Source: an uncultured Myxococcaceae bacterium (GTDB taxonomy: Bacteria; Myxococcota_A; Polyangia; Polyangiales; Ga0077539). From it: a DNA stretch of 40,542 nt. Within the stretch, counting starts at the first letter, position 1; each line of letters begins with the position of its first letter. The stretch spans positions 1 to 40,542 of the forward strand of contig CAMFHP010000074.1 in the NCBI GenBank assembly GCA_945952225.1, read 5' to 3'. The position numbers and the translations under genes are program-made. A model generated the notes under the pieces. The model searched no databases. It was not told the origin of the DNA and saw only the letters and a program-made list of their open reading frames with translations. Shown piece after piece: positions 8,617 through 17,393 of the stretch.

Positions 8617-9687
8617 CTATCCGAAAAGGGCTTCGTGGCGGACCATTCGCGCGGCGCGCGGATCCCAGAAGACGTGGGTGAAGCAGCGCGCGAAGTCGGC
8701 GCGGGTGAGCGGCGCCACGGCGGCGAGCGGGGCGAGGGCCGCGCGGGCCTCTTCGAGGCGGTAGTTGGGCACGCGGGCGTTGAGGTGGTGCACGTGGTGG
8801 AGCCCGATGTCGGCGCTCAGCCACGCGAAGGGACGCGCCAGCGCGAGGTAGCTCGACCCGCGGAGCCCCGCGTCGACGAAGCGCCAGTCGCCCTCGTCGG
8901 CGTGGTGCGTGTGTTCGAAGTTGTGCTGCACCCAGAAGAGCAGCGCGCCGCACGCGGAGCCCACCACGATGCCCGCGACGAGCACCGAGGCCCACGCCGC
9001 AGGGCCGATCCACGCGAGCACGGCGAGGTGCCAGAGCGCGTGCGCGGTGTTGCTGAGCCACAGGCCCCGACGGCTGGCCTCGCGGTCGCCGCAGCGGCCC
9101 GTGAAGCCCGGGCGGTTGAAGAAGAATCCCTCGAAGCGCTTGCGCTTCACCTGGAGGCTCACGAAGCCCAGCAGGGCCACGGTGAGCACGGAGATGTACC
9201 GCCGACGCTGGAGCGCGCCCGCGGGGTCACGGCGCGCCTCCTCGACGGTCATGGGGCTGTTGACCCGGTCGATGCCGCGGCGGTGGAGCATCCCCTGGTG
9301 CGTGTGGTGCCAGCCGTGCTCCTGACGCCAGGGCTCGTAGGCGATGCCCGTGAAGAACGAGCAGAGCGTGCCCACGCGGTCGTTGGTGCGGTGCGAACGA
9401 AAGAGGCTGTGGTGCCCGCAGTCGTGCTGGAGCACGAAGAGGCGCAGCCCGAGGGCGCCGTAGGCCAGCGCGAGGAGGGGATACGTCCACCAGGGCGCGA
9501 CGCGCGCGAGGGCGACGGAGCCCACGAGGAGCGCGAGCGTCACGACGATCTGGCGCGCGGCGAGGCCGTCGTCGGGACGCGCGAAGCGGTTGAGCGCGGT
9601 GAGAAGTGTGCGGGCCGACCCGCCATCGAGGCGGCCACTCTCGAAAACCCCCGCAGGTGCGTTCACCCACCGGGTCGTACACGACAC
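8617..9687 (-). CDS. Membrane fatty-acid desaturase
   Basis: This is an acyl-lipid or acyl-CoA desaturase of the di-iron membrane family. Three histidine boxes are present: HDCGHH at residues 88-93, HGWHH at 124-128 and HHVHH at 297-301, plus the family motif WVQHNFEHTHH near 252. Hydrophobic pairs flank the boxes (about 46-85 and 215-252). The protein has 356 residues, normal for the family, and resembles omega-6/delta-12 types, though regiospecificity cannot be read from sequence. It introduces a cis double bond into a fatty-acyl chain at the inner membrane using O2 and reductant. The start is a GTG at 9687 with a weak ribosome site; a GTG at 9666 is an alternative. It lies downstream of the lipase-like gene and directly upstream of the membrane-protein gene on the same strand, probably one operon. 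Confidence 0.9.
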   Translation of the reverse strand: MSCTTRWVNAPAGVFESGRLDGGSARTLLTALNRFARPDDGLAARQIVVTLALLVGSVALARVAPWWTYPLLALAYGALGLRLFVLQHDCGHHSLFRSHRTNDRVGTLCSFFTGIAYEPWRQEHGWHHTHQGMLHRRGIDRVNSPMTVEEARRDPAGALQRRRYISVLTVALLGFVSLQVKRKRFEGFFFNRPGFTGRCGDREASRRGLWLSNTAHALWHLAVLAWIGPAAWASVLVAGIVVGSACGALLFWVQHNFEHTHHADEGDWRFVDAGLRGSSYLALARPFAWLSADIGLHHVHHLNARVPNYRLEEARAALAPLAAVAPLTRADFARCFTHVFWDPRAARMVRHEALFG

Positions 9688-9768
9688 GACGGGCAGCGGG
9701 CAATCCGGGGCTTCGCCCTCGCACGCTGTGAAGGAGCTTCGTGCAGGGGGAGTTCGGTGCGGTGCGCA

Positions 9769-11724
9769 TCAGCTCGGGTCGCAGGGGCCGTCGCAGCGGT
9801 TGCGCGTCGCGCCCGTCGCGAGCCAGTCGAGCACCATCGGGAACACGGGCATCGACTCGCCGATGCGCGAGTGCGGATCGGGCGTGCCCGCGGGCGGCAC
9901 GTTTTCGAGGGGCTCACTGAGGCCGAAGGAGAACTCAAGGAGAGACGAGCCCGTGTGCATGCCCGTCACCGAGGGGATGCCGTAGAGCTCGCGGTTCACC
10001 GGCGCGAGGTTGGGCACGTCGCCGAGCGTGCGGGCCATGAGGTGCGCGGCCAGCGTCGGAACCTGACGGTCGCCGATGGCGCTCAGGAGCAGCACCTCGT
10101 GGGCGACGGTGCCGGGCACGCGGTCGTTGCGAACGTAGGGCGTCCAGCCCGAGGGCTCGGTGCGATCCCAGAGCATCTGGATCACCGCGAGCACGCGCTG
10201 CACGTCGAGCCCGTTGGGAAAGCGCGCGCGAAGGAGAAGGTCGAAGGTCGAGAAGTTCACGCTCCGCGCGAGCATGAGGCTGTACGACTGGCCCGGCACC
10301 GCGAGCACGCCGCGCGCGACGTCGGGCGTGAGGGCCATGTACGTGCCGCCGAAGATGCCGCCCTGGCTCGCGCCGTAGTAGTAGCGCCGCGTGGGGTCGA
10401 CGAGGCTGCGTCCGTTGGCCTGGAGCATGGGCTCGTCGCGCATGCGTCCCATCATCGTGCGCATGAGGAGCAGCGCATTCACGAGGCCCTGATGCTGCCG
10501 GTCGATGACCTGACGGAACGACCCGATGTCGTCGCCCGAGATGGCCGTCGAGATGCGTCCCGTGTCGTCTTCGGCCATGCCCTGAAGGTCCATCGCGAAC
10601 ACGATCACGTTGGCGCCCGTGGCGAGCGCGCGTGCCGACGGGTCGTCGAACACGTCGGAGCCCGAGCCGAGGAGGCCATGGCCGTAGCCCGCGAGGCCCG
10701 CAGGCGTGGTCATCGCCGTCGTGGGCACGAGCACCCAGAAGGGGTACGTCGCCGTGCCGTTCGCGCGGAGCGCCCCGTCGGGGCCCACGTTGAGCGCGCC
10801 CTCGGGCCCTGCGGCGGTGAGAAAGAGCGGCACCGTGAGCTCGCCGCGGAGGTGCATCGCCACGCCCTCCTCGGGGTTCCGCTGCACGTCGGTGATGCGG
10901 TACGCGGGGCCCATCGGCCCTGCGGCGGCGAGGGCGGCGTCGCGGAGCTCGAGGAGCCTGCGCGTGGTGTTCTGCCGTGAGGCCACGGTGAAATCCCACG
11001 CGAGCTGGAGGCCCGCACGCGGCACCCGCGCCCGCGTGAGGTCGTCGAAGATCCGTCGGTAGCGCGCGCGCATCGCGGCGTCGACGGAGGGGCTCTGCGT
11101 GTCATCGCGCAGGGCCGCGAAGGCGGGCGACGGGGCGACCACGGCGCCCGCGGCGTCTCGCACGTCGCGCACGGCGACCACGTAGCGGTGACCGGGCACG
11201 AGGCCCGCGGCGGGGCGGAGCATGAGGGCGCGCTCGGCGGGGTCGCGCGCGGTCACGTCGATCTCGGCGAAGTGGGCGATGCGCGCGCCGGTGGTGGCGT
11301 CGACGACGATCGTGGGCGAGGTGTCGGTGAGCGAGCGGGCCATCTCGCGGTGCGTGACGAGCCCCGTGGCGACGGCGTTGGGGAGGTGCGCGAGCAGCGT
11401 CGCGCCGGGTGAGAAGCCGTCGAAGTCGTCGAACCAGCGGGGCGTCGCGCGCGGGAGCATCTCCTCGCGAAAGCGCACGCGCAGACCCGTCGGGGTGGTG
11501 CCGTCGGGCACGGTCCAGAAGTCGTTGGGAAAGGGCAATCCGCAGCGCGTGGGCGCCACGGGATCGCAGGCTCCGTCGACGGTCGCGCCGTCGCTCACCG
11601 CGGGCGCATCGGGGGAGAGGGCCGCGTCGGCGGCATCGACGGCCGCGTCGGTGGCGGGCGCGGCGGGCGTGGAGGTGCCGCACGCGGCGAGCGCGGCGAC
11701 GGTCACGAAGAGCAGACGGCGCAT
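9769..11724 (-). CDS. Lipase/esterase-like lipoprotein (alpha/beta hydrolase)
   Basis: The 651-residue product starts with a lipoprotein signal peptide (MRRLLFVTVAALAAC, lipobox L-A-A-C) and an Ala/Asp-rich linker, so it is exported and lipidated. The mature part begins with CDP..PTRCGLPFPNDFWT, a pattern seen in large extracellular lipases with a bacterial lipase N-terminal domain. The nucleophile elbow is YYYGASQGG with Ser453; a YGHGLLGSG segment earlier is the likely oxyanion region, and the C-terminal AIGDRQVPTLAAHLMA carries a candidate catalytic Asp. It probably hydrolyses ester lipids outside the inner membrane. The desaturase gene starts 81 bp downstream, so a lipid-scavenging and remodelling operon is plausible. 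The frame continues open upstream of 11724, but the signal peptide decides the start. Confidence 0.82.
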   Translation of the reverse strand: MRRLLFVTVAALAACGTSTPAAPATDAAVDAADAALSPDAPAVSDGATVDGACDPVAPTRCGLPFPNDFWTVPDGTTPTGLRVRFREEMLPRATPRWFDDFDGFSPGATLLAHLPNAVATGLVTHREMARSLTDTSPTIVVDATTGARIAHFAEIDVTARDPAERALMLRPAAGLVPGHRYVVAVRDVRDAAGAVVAPSPAFAALRDDTQSPSVDAAMRARYRRIFDDLTRARVPRAGLQLAWDFTVASRQNTTRRLLELRDAALAAAGPMGPAYRITDVQRNPEEGVAMHLRGELTVPLFLTAAGPEGALNVGPDGALRANGTATYPFWVLVPTTAMTTPAGLAGYGHGLLGSGSDVFDDPSARALATGANVIVFAMDLQGMAEDDTGRISTAISGDDIGSFRQVIDRQHQGLVNALLLMRTMMGRMRDEPMLQANGRSLVDPTRRYYYGASQGGIFGGTYMALTPDVARGVLAVPGQSYSLMLARSVNFSTFDLLLRARFPNGLDVQRVLAVIQMLWDRTEPSGWTPYVRNDRVPGTVAHEVLLLSAIGDRQVPTLAAHLMARTLGDVPNLAPVNRELYGIPSVTGMHTGSSLLEFSFGLSEPLENVPPAGTPDPHSRIGESMPVFPMVLDWLATGATRNRCDGPCDPS

Positions 11725-11804
11725 GGCGGTCACGCTCGCATCGCGGGTCGGCGATGACAACGGGCTGCGCGCGCGGTGGAGGGTGGTGCTGCGAGGGGCT
11801 GCGC

Positions 11805-12725
11805 TCAGCGCGGGTCGTAGACGCAGCGGAAGCCCACGACGATGCCGTCGTAGCTGACGCCGCGCCATTCGCGCACGGTGACGCGGGCGGCGGTGAGGGC
11901 GCCGCGGCTCCATCCGCCGCCACGGATCACGCGGCGGTTGGGATCGGGGCCCTGGTAGCCGTGGCCGTCGGAGTAGAGGGTCCACGGGGTGCGGGTCCAT
12001 TCCCAGACGTTGCCCGCCATGCCCGCGAGGCCCTCGGGGGTGTTGCCCGCCGCGGGGAGCGCGGTGACCGGCGCGGTGCCCGGCCACGGATCGCGCCAGG
12101 TGCGCATGCCTTCGGTCCACACGAGCCCGAGCTGACGGGCCTGCGTTCCGCATTCGGTGCCGCAGAGGTTCGCGTGGCCCGGCGTGGGCGGTGCGTTGCC
12201 CCACGGAAAGCGCCGCGACGAGTGTCCCCGCGCGGCGAACTCCCACTGCTCCTCGCTCGGGAGGTTTCCCCCGCGCCACGCGCAGTACGCCATGGCCTGC
12301 GCGGCGTTCACGCAGTTCACCGGGTGGTCGTCGAAGCCCGGGCGTCCCCAGTTGCAGAGCGCGTGGTCATCGCCGCGCATGGGCCGATGCTGGCCCGGCG
12401 GGAGGCACCGTCCCGCGTCGACGCAGGCGCGGTACGCGGCCACGGTGACCTCCGTGCGCTCGATGCAGAAGGGCGCCACGAAGGCGTTGTGCTGCGGACG
12501 CTCCTCGGGTTCGCCGTCGCCGTCGCGGGCGCCCATGGTGAACGTTCCGCCCTGGAGGGTGACGCAGGCGGGCGGTGTCGGCGCGGGTTCCACCGTGGTC
12601 GCCGGGGGCGTCGCGGTCGGCGCCGCCGCCGTGGTGATCGCAGGGGTGGGAGAGGTCTGGGCGTGCACGATCGACACAGCGCCGAGTGCGCACAGCACCG
12701 CCAACGGGGTGGTACGGGTCCTCAC
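11805..12725 (-). CDS. Exported formylglycine-enzyme-fold (SUMF1/EgtB-like) protein
   Basis: An N-terminal signal peptide (MRTRTTPLAV... ending VHAQ) and a Pro/Thr/Ala-rich linker precede a sulfatase-modifying-factor domain. Diagnostic segments are GGTFTMGARDGDGEPEERP, PVNCVNAAQAMAYCAW, LPSEEQWEFAAR, GMAGNVWEW, RVIRGGGW and the closing VGFRCV. True formylglycine-generating enzymes carry an active-site cysteine pair shortly after the GG[SG]W motif. Here that stretch (RGALTAARVTVREWRG) has none, so it is probably not an active FGE but a fold relative, possibly a binding or regulatory protein of the kind common in Myxococcota. I chose the GTG at 12725 because it begins the signal peptide; a GTG at 12749 adds eight residues. 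The gene lies next to the 42-bp repeat array. Confidence 0.82.
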   Translation of the reverse strand: MRTRTTPLAVLCALGAVSIVHAQTSPTPAITTAAAPTATPPATTVEPAPTPPACVTLQGGTFTMGARDGDGEPEERPQHNAFVAPFCIERTEVTVAAYRACVDAGRCLPPGQHRPMRGDDHALCNWGRPGFDDHPVNCVNAAQAMAYCAWRGGNLPSEEQWEFAARGHSSRRFPWGNAPPTPGHANLCGTECGTQARQLGLVWTEGMRTWRDPWPGTAPVTALPAAGNTPEGLAGMAGNVWEWTRTPWTLYSDGHGYQGPDPNRRVIRGGGWSRGALTAARVTVREWRGVSYDGIVVGFRCVYDPR

Positions 12726-12854
12726 GACCGCGAGGATACACGATTGCACCCCGGGTCAACGGAACCGCCGGGATTGTGGCCTGGGCGCCGCGGGGAATCG
12801 CACCTCCGTGGCGGAAACGGCGGGGGCGAGGCGAAGGAGGCGAGGGGCGAGGGG

Positions 12855-13357
12855 CGGGAAACGACCTCGGAGGTCACCGGGTCGATGGTCGAGCATCGGG
12901 AAATGAGCTCGGAGGTCAGCGGGTCGATGGTCGAGCATCGGGAAATGAGCTCGGAGGTCACCGGGTCGATGGTCGAGCATCGAAAAACGACGAGATTGGT
13001 CAACCGGGTGATGGTCGAGCATCGCGGGGAGACCTCGGAGGTCATCGGGTGATGGTCGAGCATCGCGGAATGCGCCGAATCCCCGAGGAATGAACGGTCG
13101 AGCGTCGGTGCGTCGGGTCGGCGGGCTCGGGGGTGACGGTCGAGCGTCGATGGGGTCGGGTCGGCGGGCTCCTGGGTGACGGTTGAGCGTTGGCGCGTCG
13201 GGTCGGCGGGCTCCAGGGCGACGGTCGAGCGTCGACCGGGTCGGGTCGGCGGGCTCCGGGGAACGGTTGACCGTCGGTGTGTCGGGTCGGAGGGGATCGG
13301 GGGAACGGTCGAGCGTTGGCGTTCGGGTCGGCGGGCTCGGGGAACGGTCGAGCGTTC
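12855..13357. repeat. Array of about twelve 42-bp tandem repeats with palindromic cores
   Basis: Cores of the form (A)YGGTCGAGCRT start at 12885, 12927, 12969, 13011, 13052, 13094, 13136, 13179, 13221, 13263, 13305 and 13344; spacing is 42 bp with exceptions of 41, 43 and 39. A partial unit precedes the first core. Units 1-5 carry GATGGTCGAGCATC, units 6-12 mostly GACGGTCGAGCGTC or AACGGTCGAGCGTT. The arms change together (T with A becomes C with G), so the inverted repeat is kept. The first-type units also contain GACCTCGGAGGTC or a variant. The gap between genes here (12726-13401) holds no other feature. Unit lengths of 41 and 43 shift the reading frame, which argues against coding. Confidence 0.9.
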
Positions 13358-13401
13358 ATTGCGCTGGAGCGACGACACGGGCGCCTGGCAGCCTGGCGCG
13401 C

Positions 13402-16194
13402 ATGACCACGCCGCCGTCACCGCCGCACGTGCTCAACCTCCCGCGCACCGGGACCATGGCCGATGCGCTCCGCGCCGCGATCCGCGAGGCCGACGAGATC
13501 GCCGTGTCGGTCTCGTTCGTGTTGATGAGCGGGCTCCAACTGCTGCTACCCGCGCTCGCGACGGCGCGGTTGCGCGGTGCGACGGTGCGCATTCTCACGT
13601 CGACGTACATGACCACGACGGAGCCGCAGGCCCTCCGCGCGCTCCTCCATCTGTCTGGGATCACGCTGCGGGTGCAGTCGGGCGAGGCGGGCTTTCACGC
13701 GAAGGCCCATCTCTTCGTGCGCGGCGCGACGAAGGTCGCGTGGGTGGGCTCGACGAACTGGTCGCGCGGCGGGCTCCGCGACAACGTCGAATGGAACACT
13801 CGCATCGACGACCCGCACGCCTTCGACGAGGCGTGGTCGCACTTCGAGGCGTTGTGGGCGCGCCCTGACGTGCGCACGCCCGACGACCTCTTTCTCGCGG
13901 CCTACAGCGCCCAGTGGAAGGCCGCGCAGCGCCGCGCGCTCGCCACGCCCGTCACGCAGGTCGCCGACGGCGCGAGTGCCTACGGCGCGGCACCGACGCC
14001 GACGGTGATTCAGCGCGAGGCGCTGCAACGGTTGAAGGCGCAGCGCGACGAGGGCGTGCGGCGCGCGCTCGTGGTGGCCGCGACGGGTGTGGGCAAGACG
14101 CTGCTCGCGGCCTTCGACGCGCAGGCGATGGGGGCGACGCGGATCCTCTTCGTGGCGCACCGCAAAGACATCGTGCAGCAGGCGGCGCGGGCCTTCGCGT
14201 GGGTCTTCGGAGGAGCCTTCGCGTGCGACGTGCTCACCGACGGCGCGCAGCCCACGGGCAAGCCCGCGGTGTTCGTGACGATCCAGGCGCTGTTCGCGAA
14301 GGCGGGGGCGTCGTTGCTGGCGGCGTCGTGGGACTACGCGGTGATCGACGAGTTTCACCACGCCGAGGCCGAGGGGTGGAAGCGCGTGCTCCACACGCTG
14401 AAGGCGACGTTTCTGCTCGGGCTCACGGCCACACCCGAGCGCGCCGACGGACGCAACGTGATGGACCTCTGCGACGGCAACGTCGCCTACGAGGTGCGCC
14501 TCCCCGAGGCGATTCGACAGCGCGCGCTGGTGCCCTTTCACTACTTCGGCATCGCCGACGAGACCGTGGACTACGGCGCGCTTCCGAAGCACCCGAGCGA
14601 CGACGAACTCGGCGCCGCGCTGAGCGTCACCACCCGCGCGGAGCTCGTGCTGAAGCACGCCGTGGAGAAGGGGTACGACGGGCTCAAGCGCGTGGCCGTG
14701 GGCTTCTGCGCGGGCGTCGCGCACGCCGAGTTCATGGCCGCGGAGTTCACGAAGCGCGGCGAGGTCGCGGCGGTGGTGCATGGCGGCACAGAGACCGACG
14801 CGCGCCGCGCGATCTACGACCGCCTCGCCGATGGGGACGATCCGCTCAGCTGGCTCTTCGTGGCCGACGTGCTCAACGAGGGCGTCGACATTCCCGCGAT
14901 CAACACGGTGCTGTTTCTGCGGCCTACGGAGTCACCCGTGGTGTTTCTCCAACAGCTCGGACGTGGGCTGCGAAAGCACCCCGGCACCGAGGTGCTGACG
15001 GTGATCGACCTCGTGGGGCATCACCGCGCGTCGTTCGAGGCGCTCCACGCGCTCCACGACGAACAGGGGGTTCCGACGCCCGAGAGCCACCGCATCGCCC
15101 GCGCGTTGCAGACGGCGATCACGCCGCCCGAGGGCTGCGAGTTTCTGCTCGAAGACCGCACCATCGAGATGCTGGAGCGCGTGCGTCGCATCGCCCTCTC
15201 CCGCCGCGACCGCGTCGAGGCCGCGTACCGCCAGCTCCGCACGGACCTCGGCCGCGCCCCGGAGCCCCTCGACGGGATGCGCGTCGCGGAACTCTCGCTC
15301 GCGAACGTGCGCGCCTCGCACACGAGCTGGCGCGCGCTGCGCATCGCACTGAACGACGCTGCTCCGTGGGAGCGCGCCGTGGCCGACGGCGACGCGACGG
15401 ACCGGCTGCTCTCGCTCGCCGAGCGCAACTTTCAAGAGCAGCGCGTGGAGCGCTACGCGGCGCTCTGGGCCTCGCTCGACGACGACCTTGCGGCGTCGTA
15501 CGCGCGCTTCTTCGTCGAGCACCCGCGGTGGGAGTCGGAGCGTGTCGCGCGCACCGTCGACGACCTGCGAGCCGCGGTGGCAGGGCTGCTGGAGAAGGCG
15601 AAGTGCGCGGACCTCTACGGCCCCGCGGGGTGGGCGATGCCGGTGAGCGACGCGCTGCGCGAGGCCGTGCGCGCGCGGTTGCGGGCGACGTTGGAGGGCG
15701 ACTACCAGCTCCGTCACGGCGGCGTGTTGCGCGCGCCGCACGAGCTCGTTCGCTTCGCGGCGTACGCGCGGCAGGCGGTGATGCACCACTTCGGCACGCA
15801 GTACGACCCGACGCGGCACAACCGCGGGGTGATCGAGGCGCGTGCGCACGAGGGCCACTGGATCCTGCTGGCGCGCGTCGACACGAGCCACGCGAAGGCC
15901 GAACACCAGTACGAGAACCGCGTGCTCGACCGGAGCACCGTGCGCTGGTCGAGTCAGAACCAGATGACCGCCGACAACAAGGCAGGCGAGATCATCACGA
16001 AGCAGAAGGAGCGCGGTGTGCGGCTCCATCTCTTCGTCGCGCCGGGCTCCCACGCGCCGTACCGCTACCTCGGCGAGGTCACGGTGAAGCATCACGAGGG
16101 GAGCGGCCCGATGCGCGTGACCTTCACACTTCCAGAGCCCATGCCCGACGCGGTGTTCGACGAGCTCACCGCGGGCGCGCCCGACGAGGCGTAG
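13402..16194 (+). CDS. PLD-like nuclease / DEAD-type helicase / DUF3427 fusion protein
   Basis: This 930-residue protein has three parts. Residues about 20-170 are a phospholipase-D-like domain with FHAKAHLF near 99 and GSTNWSRGG near 116, the HKD-type nuclease signature in single copy. Residues about 200-560 are a superfamily-2 helicase: Walker A ATGVGKT at 227-233, DEFH at 316-319, GLTATPER, and motif VI QQLGRGLRKHPG. The C-terminal region (about 740-930) matches DUF3427, with ending segments RWSSQNQMTADNKAG and YRYLGEV. Proteins of this architecture occur sporadically in bacteria and are suspected of restriction-like or DNA-repair roles. The ATG at 13402 begins the PLD domain; the open frame upstream runs into the repeat array and is not used. 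A nuclease-like gene follows 186 bp downstream on the same strand. Confidence 0.87.
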   Translation: MTTPPSPPHVLNLPRTGTMADALRAAIREADEIAVSVSFVLMSGLQLLLPALATARLRGATVRILTSTYMTTTEPQALRALLHLSGITLRVQSGEAGFHAKAHLFVRGATKVAWVGSTNWSRGGLRDNVEWNTRIDDPHAFDEAWSHFEALWARPDVRTPDDLFLAAYSAQWKAAQRRALATPVTQVADGASAYGAAPTPTVIQREALQRLKAQRDEGVRRALVVAATGVGKTLLAAFDAQAMGATRILFVAHRKDIVQQAARAFAWVFGGAFACDVLTDGAQPTGKPAVFVTIQALFAKAGASLLAASWDYAVIDEFHHAEAEGWKRVLHTLKATFLLGLTATPERADGRNVMDLCDGNVAYEVRLPEAIRQRALVPFHYFGIADETVDYGALPKHPSDDELGAALSVTTRAELVLKHAVEKGYDGLKRVAVGFCAGVAHAEFMAAEFTKRGEVAAVVHGGTETDARRAIYDRLADGDDPLSWLFVADVLNEGVDIPAINTVLFLRPTESPVVFLQQLGRGLRKHPGTEVLTVIDLVGHHRASFEALHALHDEQGVPTPESHRIARALQTAITPPEGCEFLLEDRTIEMLERVRRIALSRRDRVEAAYRQLRTDLGRAPEPLDGMRVAELSLANVRASHTSWRALRIALNDAAPWERAVADGDATDRLLSLAERNFQEQRVERYAALWASLDDDLAASYARFFVEHPRWESERVARTVDDLRAAVAGLLEKAKCADLYGPAGWAMPVSDALREAVRARLRATLEGDYQLRHGGVLRAPHELVRFAAYARQAVMHHFGTQYDPTRHNRGVIEARAHEGHWILLARVDTSHAKAEHQYENRVLDRSTVRWSSQNQMTADNKAGEIITKQKERGVRLHLFVAPGSHAPYRYLGEVTVKHHEGSGPMRVTFTLPEPMPDAVFDELTAGAPDEA

Positions 16195-16213
16195 CTCTCC
16201 CCGGATCCCACCC

Positions 16214-16228
16214 GGGCGCGTCGCGCCC
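16214..16228 (+). terminator. GC hairpin after the helicase gene, possible terminator
   Basis: GGGCGCGTCGCGCCC is a perfect inverted repeat (six base pairs with a three-base loop if folded as RNA) 20 bp after the helicase stop. There is no T-run after it, so intrinsic termination is doubtful; it could also be a chance palindrome in GC-rich DNA. Confidence 0.25.
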
Positions 16229-16380
16229 TGCACGTCCGTGGCGCCCTTCGCGGATGGTTGAAACCCACCGATGCCGCGTCGTGGGGATGCGCTTCTCGCA
16301 CGGACCGTCGAGACGCTGTGGCAGGCTCCGTGCGCTCGCGGTTCGTGGTGACGGGACAGACCTCGCGGGCGGAGGCGTTC

Positions 16381-17235
16381 ATGAAGCGACTGGATGACCT
16401 CGTGCGCTCCGAGCGCCACTTCACCTCGGGGCTGCTGCTCCACCTTCTGCTCCATGACGACCTCCGCGGCGTCGATGCGCTCCTCGACCTGCTCGTGGCG
16501 CGGGGCGTCCTTGCGGCGCGTCCTGTCGCCGACGCGGCGCGCGACCCGCGCACGCAGGTGATCGCGGAGTTCGCGGTACGGCGCGACCTCGTCGCGATGG
16601 CGGGCGTCGTCGATGACACGATCCCCGGCGACGTCATCGACGTGGTGCTCGTCGCGGGCGACACGCTCGTCGCTATCGAAGCGAAGTTCTTCACGCGCCC
16701 CACGGTTCGTGAGGTGCGCGATCAGCTCGCCGCGCAGCGGAGCGCGCTCGGCGCCGTGCTCCGCGACCCCGTGTGGGGCGTGTCGCGGGTGGTGCAGGTG
16801 TTTCTCGAACACGGGCGACGGCTGGCTCCCGACGCGCTCGGCTGCGACGGCGTGCTCACCTGGGACGAGGTGCACGGGCTCGCCTGCGAACTGCTCGGTG
16901 CGCAGTCGTACGTGGCGGGGCAGATCGCGCGGGCCTGCGCGCGCTGCGAGGCGGAACTCACGCCCGGCGCCCCCGGTGACGTGGTGTGGGCGGGGGAGCT
17001 CGACTTCCAGGCGACGGTGGAACTCTGCCTCCGGGAGGGCGACGCGGTGTGCGTGGGCTTCGCGGGCGGCGAGCGCGACCTCGCGCAGGCCGACGTGGCG
17101 CGGCTGCGCGCGCGGCGATGGAAGTGGGATCACACCGAGGGACCGCACGGCGCGCGACGGGTGCGGGCGAACTGGATTCCCGGGGTCCGGTTCGTGGCGA
17201 TCGTGCGCGCGCTCGGGGCCCTCGGCCCGCGCTGA
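16381..17235 (+). CDS. PD-(D/E)XK-like nuclease domain protein
   Basis: The ATG at 16381 follows GGCGGAGG with a 5-base spacer, the best ribosome site in this region; the open frame extends to 16258 but that extension has no such signal. The 284-residue product has an N-terminal helical part (RSERHFTSGLLLHLLL) and a restriction-endonuclease-like core: Asp87 in DVIDVVLVAGD, then E100-A-K102 in LVAIEAKFF, giving D-x12-E-x-K. This is the pattern of PD-(D/E)XK nucleases, though metal-site geometry needs a structure model. The C-terminal half (about 160-284) is not recognised. It lies just after the PLD-helicase gene in the same direction and may work with it. It could also be an inactive DNA-binding relative. 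Confidence 0.72.
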   Translation: MKRLDDLVRSERHFTSGLLLHLLLHDDLRGVDALLDLLVARGVLAARPVADAARDPRTQVIAEFAVRRDLVAMAGVVDDTIPGDVIDVVLVAGDTLVAIEAKFFTRPTVREVRDQLAAQRSALGAVLRDPVWGVSRVVQVFLEHGRRLAPDALGCDGVLTWDEVHGLACELLGAQSYVAGQIARACARCEAELTPGAPGDVVWAGELDFQATVELCLREGDAVCVGFAGGERDLAQADVARLRARRWKWDHTEGPHGARRVRANWIPGVRFVAIVRALGALGPR

Positions 17236-17334
17236 GCGGTCACGGCGCCGGGGATCCGACGGCGTGCAGGGTCACGCGAAACACCGCGCGGTGAAGCCTC
17301 CGGGCGCCTCACACGTCGCAGGGGAACGTGACCG

Positions 17335-17362
17335 TTGGTGGTCGCGCAGCGTGCGGTATAGT
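17335..17362 (+). promoter_or_regulatory. Possible sigma-70-type promoter of the 17394 gene
   Basis: TTGGTG (17335-17340) and TATAGT (17357-17362) are separated by 16 bp. The -10 box matches consensus in five of six positions, and the AT-rich hexamer stands out in GC-rich surroundings 31 bp before the ATG. The -35 box matches only in its TTG. Confidence 0.35.
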
Positions 17363-17393
17363 CCGCGCCCCCCACGACGGAACCGACATCGCC

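Noticed and set aside
11805-12725. Active formylglycine-generating enzyme
   Set aside because: The active-site cysteine pair expected after the GG[SG]W motif is missing, and no sulfatase gene is in the window.
12686-13093. Plus-strand frame with repeated GRASGNELGG units over the tandem array
   Set aside because: Repeat units of 41, 43 and 39 bp break frame along the array, several frames are equally open, and no ribosome site is present.
12855-13357. CRISPR array
   Set aside because: The whole 42-bp unit is repeated with gradual drift; there are no unique spacers of constant length and no cas genes nearby.
16258-16380. Longer N-terminus for the nuclease-like gene
   Set aside because: The GGCGGAGG ribosome site at the 16381 ATG is clear, and the upstream codons show no similarity or structure.
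14932-17148. Minus-strand open frame across the helicase and nuclease genes
   Set aside because: It spans two genes with clear motifs on the other strand and is composed of Arg/His/Val-rich shadow sequence.
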